Positions 4,501 to 6,315 of a DNA stretch of 6,315 nucleotides are shown piece by piece. Both the position numbers and the translations under genes were made by a program. The first letter of the stretch is position 1. Every line of letters begins with the position of its first letter. The notes below the pieces were generated by a model. It ran no database searches, was not told the DNA's origin, and saw only the letters and a list, made by a program, of their open reading frames with translations. Origin of the DNA: Clostridia bacterium (lineage in GTDB: Bacteria > Bacillota > Clostridia > Oscillospirales > Butyricicoccaceae); assembly GCA_017407765.1 (NCBI GenBank), contig JAFQVZ010000101.1, positions 1 to 6,315 on the forward strand, read 5' to 3'.

Positions 4501-5949
4501 ATGAAATACTATCTCGCAATAGACATAGGCGCCTCCTCGGGCAGGCATATCCTCGGCCATATTGAAAACGGCCGCATGGTGCTTGAGGAAGTGTGGCGCT
4601 TTGACAACAAACAGATTCATAAGAACGGCCACGACTGCTGGGATGTAGGCAGCCTGTGGAAAGGTATTACAGACGGCCTTAAGGCCTGCAAGGCTCTGGG
4701 AAAGATCCCCCATACCATCGGCATCGACACGTGGGCCGTCGACTTCGTGCTGGTGGACGGCGATGGCAATATGATAGGCGACGCCGTTGCCTACCGCGAC
4801 AGCCGCACCGAGAAGATGGACAGAGTTCTCGAGCGATACATCCCTCACACCATGCTTTACAGCCGCACCGGCATCCAGAAGCAGCTCTTCAACACCGTCT
4901 ATCAGCTCGTTGCCCTCAAGCGCGAGCATCCCGAACAGTTAAGTCAGGCCGAGCGCCTTCTGATGATCCCCGACTATTTCAACTATCGCCTCACCGGCGT
5001 TATGGCGAACGAATACACCAATGCCACCTCCACCGGCATGATCTACACCGTCACCAAGGGCTGGGACAAGGGCATCATCGGCGCGCTTTCTCTGCCGTGG
5101 AAGCTCTTTAAGGACCCCCTTATGCCCGGCACCGTGCTGGGCGGCCTTACACCCGAGGTGCAGGCCGAAGTCGGCTTTGATTCGACGGTCATCCTGCCCG
5201 CCACCCACGACACCGGCTCGGCCTTTCTCGCCATTCCTGCCCGCGACGACAATGCCGTATATCTCTCCAGCGGCACATGGAGCCTGCTGGGCGTTGAGAA
5301 CGACCACGCGATAACGAGCGAGCAGAGCCGCCTTAAGAACTTCACCAACGAAGGCGGCGCATGGGGCCGATACCGCTATCTCAAAAACATCATGGGCCTG
5401 TGGATGCTCCAGTCGGTTCGCCGCGAGCTGAACGGCGAGACCTATGTTGAAGGCAGAGAGCAGCGCACCGCTTCCGAACAGCGCTGGACCTTTTCCATGC
5501 TCAGCGCGGCGGCACGCGGTGCCGAAGGCTTCCCGTCGGTGGTGGACGTCAACAAAGACTGTTTCCTCTCGCCCGACAGCATGACCGAGGCCATAAAGGC
5601 CGAATGTGCCGCTTCAAAGCAGCAGGTTCCCAAAACGGTGGGCGAGCTGGCACAGTGCATCTACCACAGCCTTGCCCTCTGCTATAAAAACGCAATTCTT
5701 GAGCTGCAGGAGCTGACCGGAAAGACCTATACCTCCATCAATATCGTCGGCGGCGGCTGTCAGGACGACTATCTCAACGAGTGCACCGCAAAGGCCACCG
5801 GCCTGCCCGTCTATGCCGGCCCCATCGAGGGCACAGCCATCGGCAATCTGCTGGTTCAGATGATCGAAGGCGGCGACCTTCCCGACCTGCAGGCCGCAAG
5901 AAACACCATCCGCAGCAGTTTTGATATAAAGGAGATCGATCCATCATGA
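4501..5949 (+). CDS. rhaB: Rhamnulokinase RhaB (FGGY kinase)
   Basis: RhaB phosphorylates L-rhamnulose to L-rhamnulose 1-phosphate with ATP, the second step of L-rhamnose catabolism in the cytosol. The 482 residues fit the family (E. coli RhaB is about 489). Visible features are the N-terminal phosphate-binding LAIDIGASSGR (5-15), HDCWDVGSLW (44-53), IGIDTWAVDF (73-82), YRDSRT (98-103), and ATHDTGSAF (234-242) whose Asp237 is the catalytic base at the same number as in E. coli. SSGTWSLLG (256-264) contacts nucleotide, NIMGLWMLQ follows at 296-304, and GGGCQDDYLN (417-426) and GPIEGTAIGN (440-449) form the C-terminal ATPase-fold part. The ATG has GGTGA 7 nt upstream, lying across the end of the FAH gene, which suggests coupled translation. 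The last 4 nt overlap rhaA (ATGA, 5946-5949). The adjacent isomerase settles rhamnulose over related ketose substrates. Confidence 0.96.
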   Translation: MKYYLAIDIGASSGRHILGHIENGRMVLEEVWRFDNKQIHKNGHDCWDVGSLWKGITDGLKACKALGKIPHTIGIDTWAVDFVLVDGDGNMIGDAVAYRDSRTEKMDRVLERYIPHTMLYSRTGIQKQLFNTVYQLVALKREHPEQLSQAERLLMIPDYFNYRLTGVMANEYTNATSTGMIYTVTKGWDKGIIGALSLPWKLFKDPLMPGTVLGGLTPEVQAEVGFDSTVILPATHDTGSAFLAIPARDDNAVYLSSGTWSLLGVENDHAITSEQSRLKNFTNEGGAWGRYRYLKNIMGLWMLQSVRRELNGETYVEGREQRTASEQRWTFSMLSAAARGAEGFPSVVDVNKDCFLSPDSMTEAIKAECAASKQQVPKTVGELAQCIYHSLALCYKNAILELQELTGKTYTSINIVGGGCQDDYLNECTAKATGLPVYAGPIEGTAIGNLLVQMIEGGDLPDLQAARNTIRSSFDIKEIDPS

Positions 5950-6315
5950 GTTATACAGAAGCCAAGGCAAGATATGCCGCTCTCGGCGTCGATACCGATG
6001 CCGCCATGGAAACTCTTAAAAATGTACCCATTGCCCTTCACTGCTGGCAGGGCGACGACGTAAGAGGCTTTGACACCGACCCCGGCAAGCCTCTCACCGG
6101 CGGCATCCAGACAACAGGCAACTATCCCGGCCGCGCACGCACCTATCAGGAGCTCATGGCCGACATCGACAAGGTCATCTCCCTTGTCCCCGGCCAGGTG
6201 AAGATGAATCTTCACGCCAGCTATGCCATTTTCGACGAAGAAAACGGCGGCTGGGTCGACCGCGACAAACTGGAACCCAAGCACTTTAAAAAATGGGTGG
6301 ATTTCTGCAAAGAGC
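5946..6315 (+). CDS. rhaA: L-rhamnose isomerase RhaA, incomplete at window end
   Basis: RhaA interconverts L-rhamnose and L-rhamnulose, the first step of the pathway. Only the first 123 of roughly 420 codons are in the window; the frame is open to the last base. The start reads MSYTEAKARYAALGVDT; LHCWQGDDVRGF (31-42), LTGGIQTTGNYPGRAR (50-65) and the LVPGQVKMNLHASY region (80-93) match the N-terminal part of RhaA closely, and KHFKKWVDFCKE ends the visible piece. The metal-binding residues of the barrel lie beyond the window and cannot be checked. A ribosome site AAAGGAG (5928-5934) lies 11 nt before the ATG, inside the end of rhaB, and the genes overlap by ATGA, so translation is probably coupled. 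The kinase preceding the isomerase is the same order as E. coli rhaBAD. Confidence 0.96.
   Translation, partial: MSYTEAKARYAALGVDTDAAMETLKNVPIALHCWQGDDVRGFDTDPGKPLTGGIQTTGNYPGRARTYQELMADIDKVISLVPGQVKMNLHASYAIFDEENGGWVDRDKLEPKHFKKWVDFCKE

Noticed and set aside
3505..4929. A 474-codon open frame on the minus strand across the FAH gene and start of rhaB
   Set aside because: It lies antisense to two well-supported genes, and its sequence is the low-complexity shadow expected from C-ending codons. It has no family motifs.
5856..6284. A 142-codon minus-strand frame opposite the rhaB end and rhaA
   Set aside because: Antisense to the unmistakable RhaA N-terminus; shadow frame.

Overview
The window looks like chromosome from a gut-type member of the Bacillota (class Clostridia, probably an Oscillospiraceae relative). 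The evidence is moderately GC-rich genes with C-ending codons, strong AGGAGG-like ribosome sites, AT-rich sigma-A-type promoters, and intergenic spacers full of short palindromic repeat modules of a kind I associate with Faecalibacterium-like genomes. The placement is an inference; no rRNA or marker gene is present.

Layout. 1-130 is a mosaic of palindromic repeats cut by the window edge. A consensus promoter (212-240) and an approximately 80-nt leader precede a DegV-family fatty-acid-binding protein (329-1171, +), which ends in a strong terminator (1179-1205). The next spacer carries a second repeat mosaic (about 1210-1476), bounded by short AT-rich inverted repeats and wedged between two converging terminators. 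On the minus strand lies an M20-family amidohydrolase/peptidase (1540-2865), with its own promoter at 2904-2932. The divergent spacer 2875-3289 holds that promoter, another hairpin module (2998-3057), a large inverted-repeat element (3062-3170) and a rightward promoter (3222-3250). A perfect 9-bp inverted repeat (3245-3270) overlaps the -10 box of that rightward promoter.

From that promoter runs a tight four-gene plus-strand operon: a small stand-alone HIRAN-domain protein (3290-3604), a fumarylacetoacetate hydrolase (FAH) family enzyme (3622-4497), rhamnulokinase RhaB (4501-5949) and L-rhamnose isomerase RhaA (5946 to the window end, incomplete). Gaps are 17 nt, 3 nt and a 4-nt ATGA overlap. 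RhaA converts L-rhamnose to L-rhamnulose and RhaB phosphorylates it to L-rhamnulose 1-phosphate. The aldolase, transporter and regulator are not in the window. The HIRAN and FAH genes are unusual companions for this pathway.

The core genes are known families; I see no obviously new defence or mobile system. The most interesting signals are three. First, several repeat modules keep a two-hairpin architecture while the second stem changes sequence on both sides. Second, a palindromic operator candidate sits on the rha operon promoter. Third, HIRAN and FAH genes lead the rhamnose operon.
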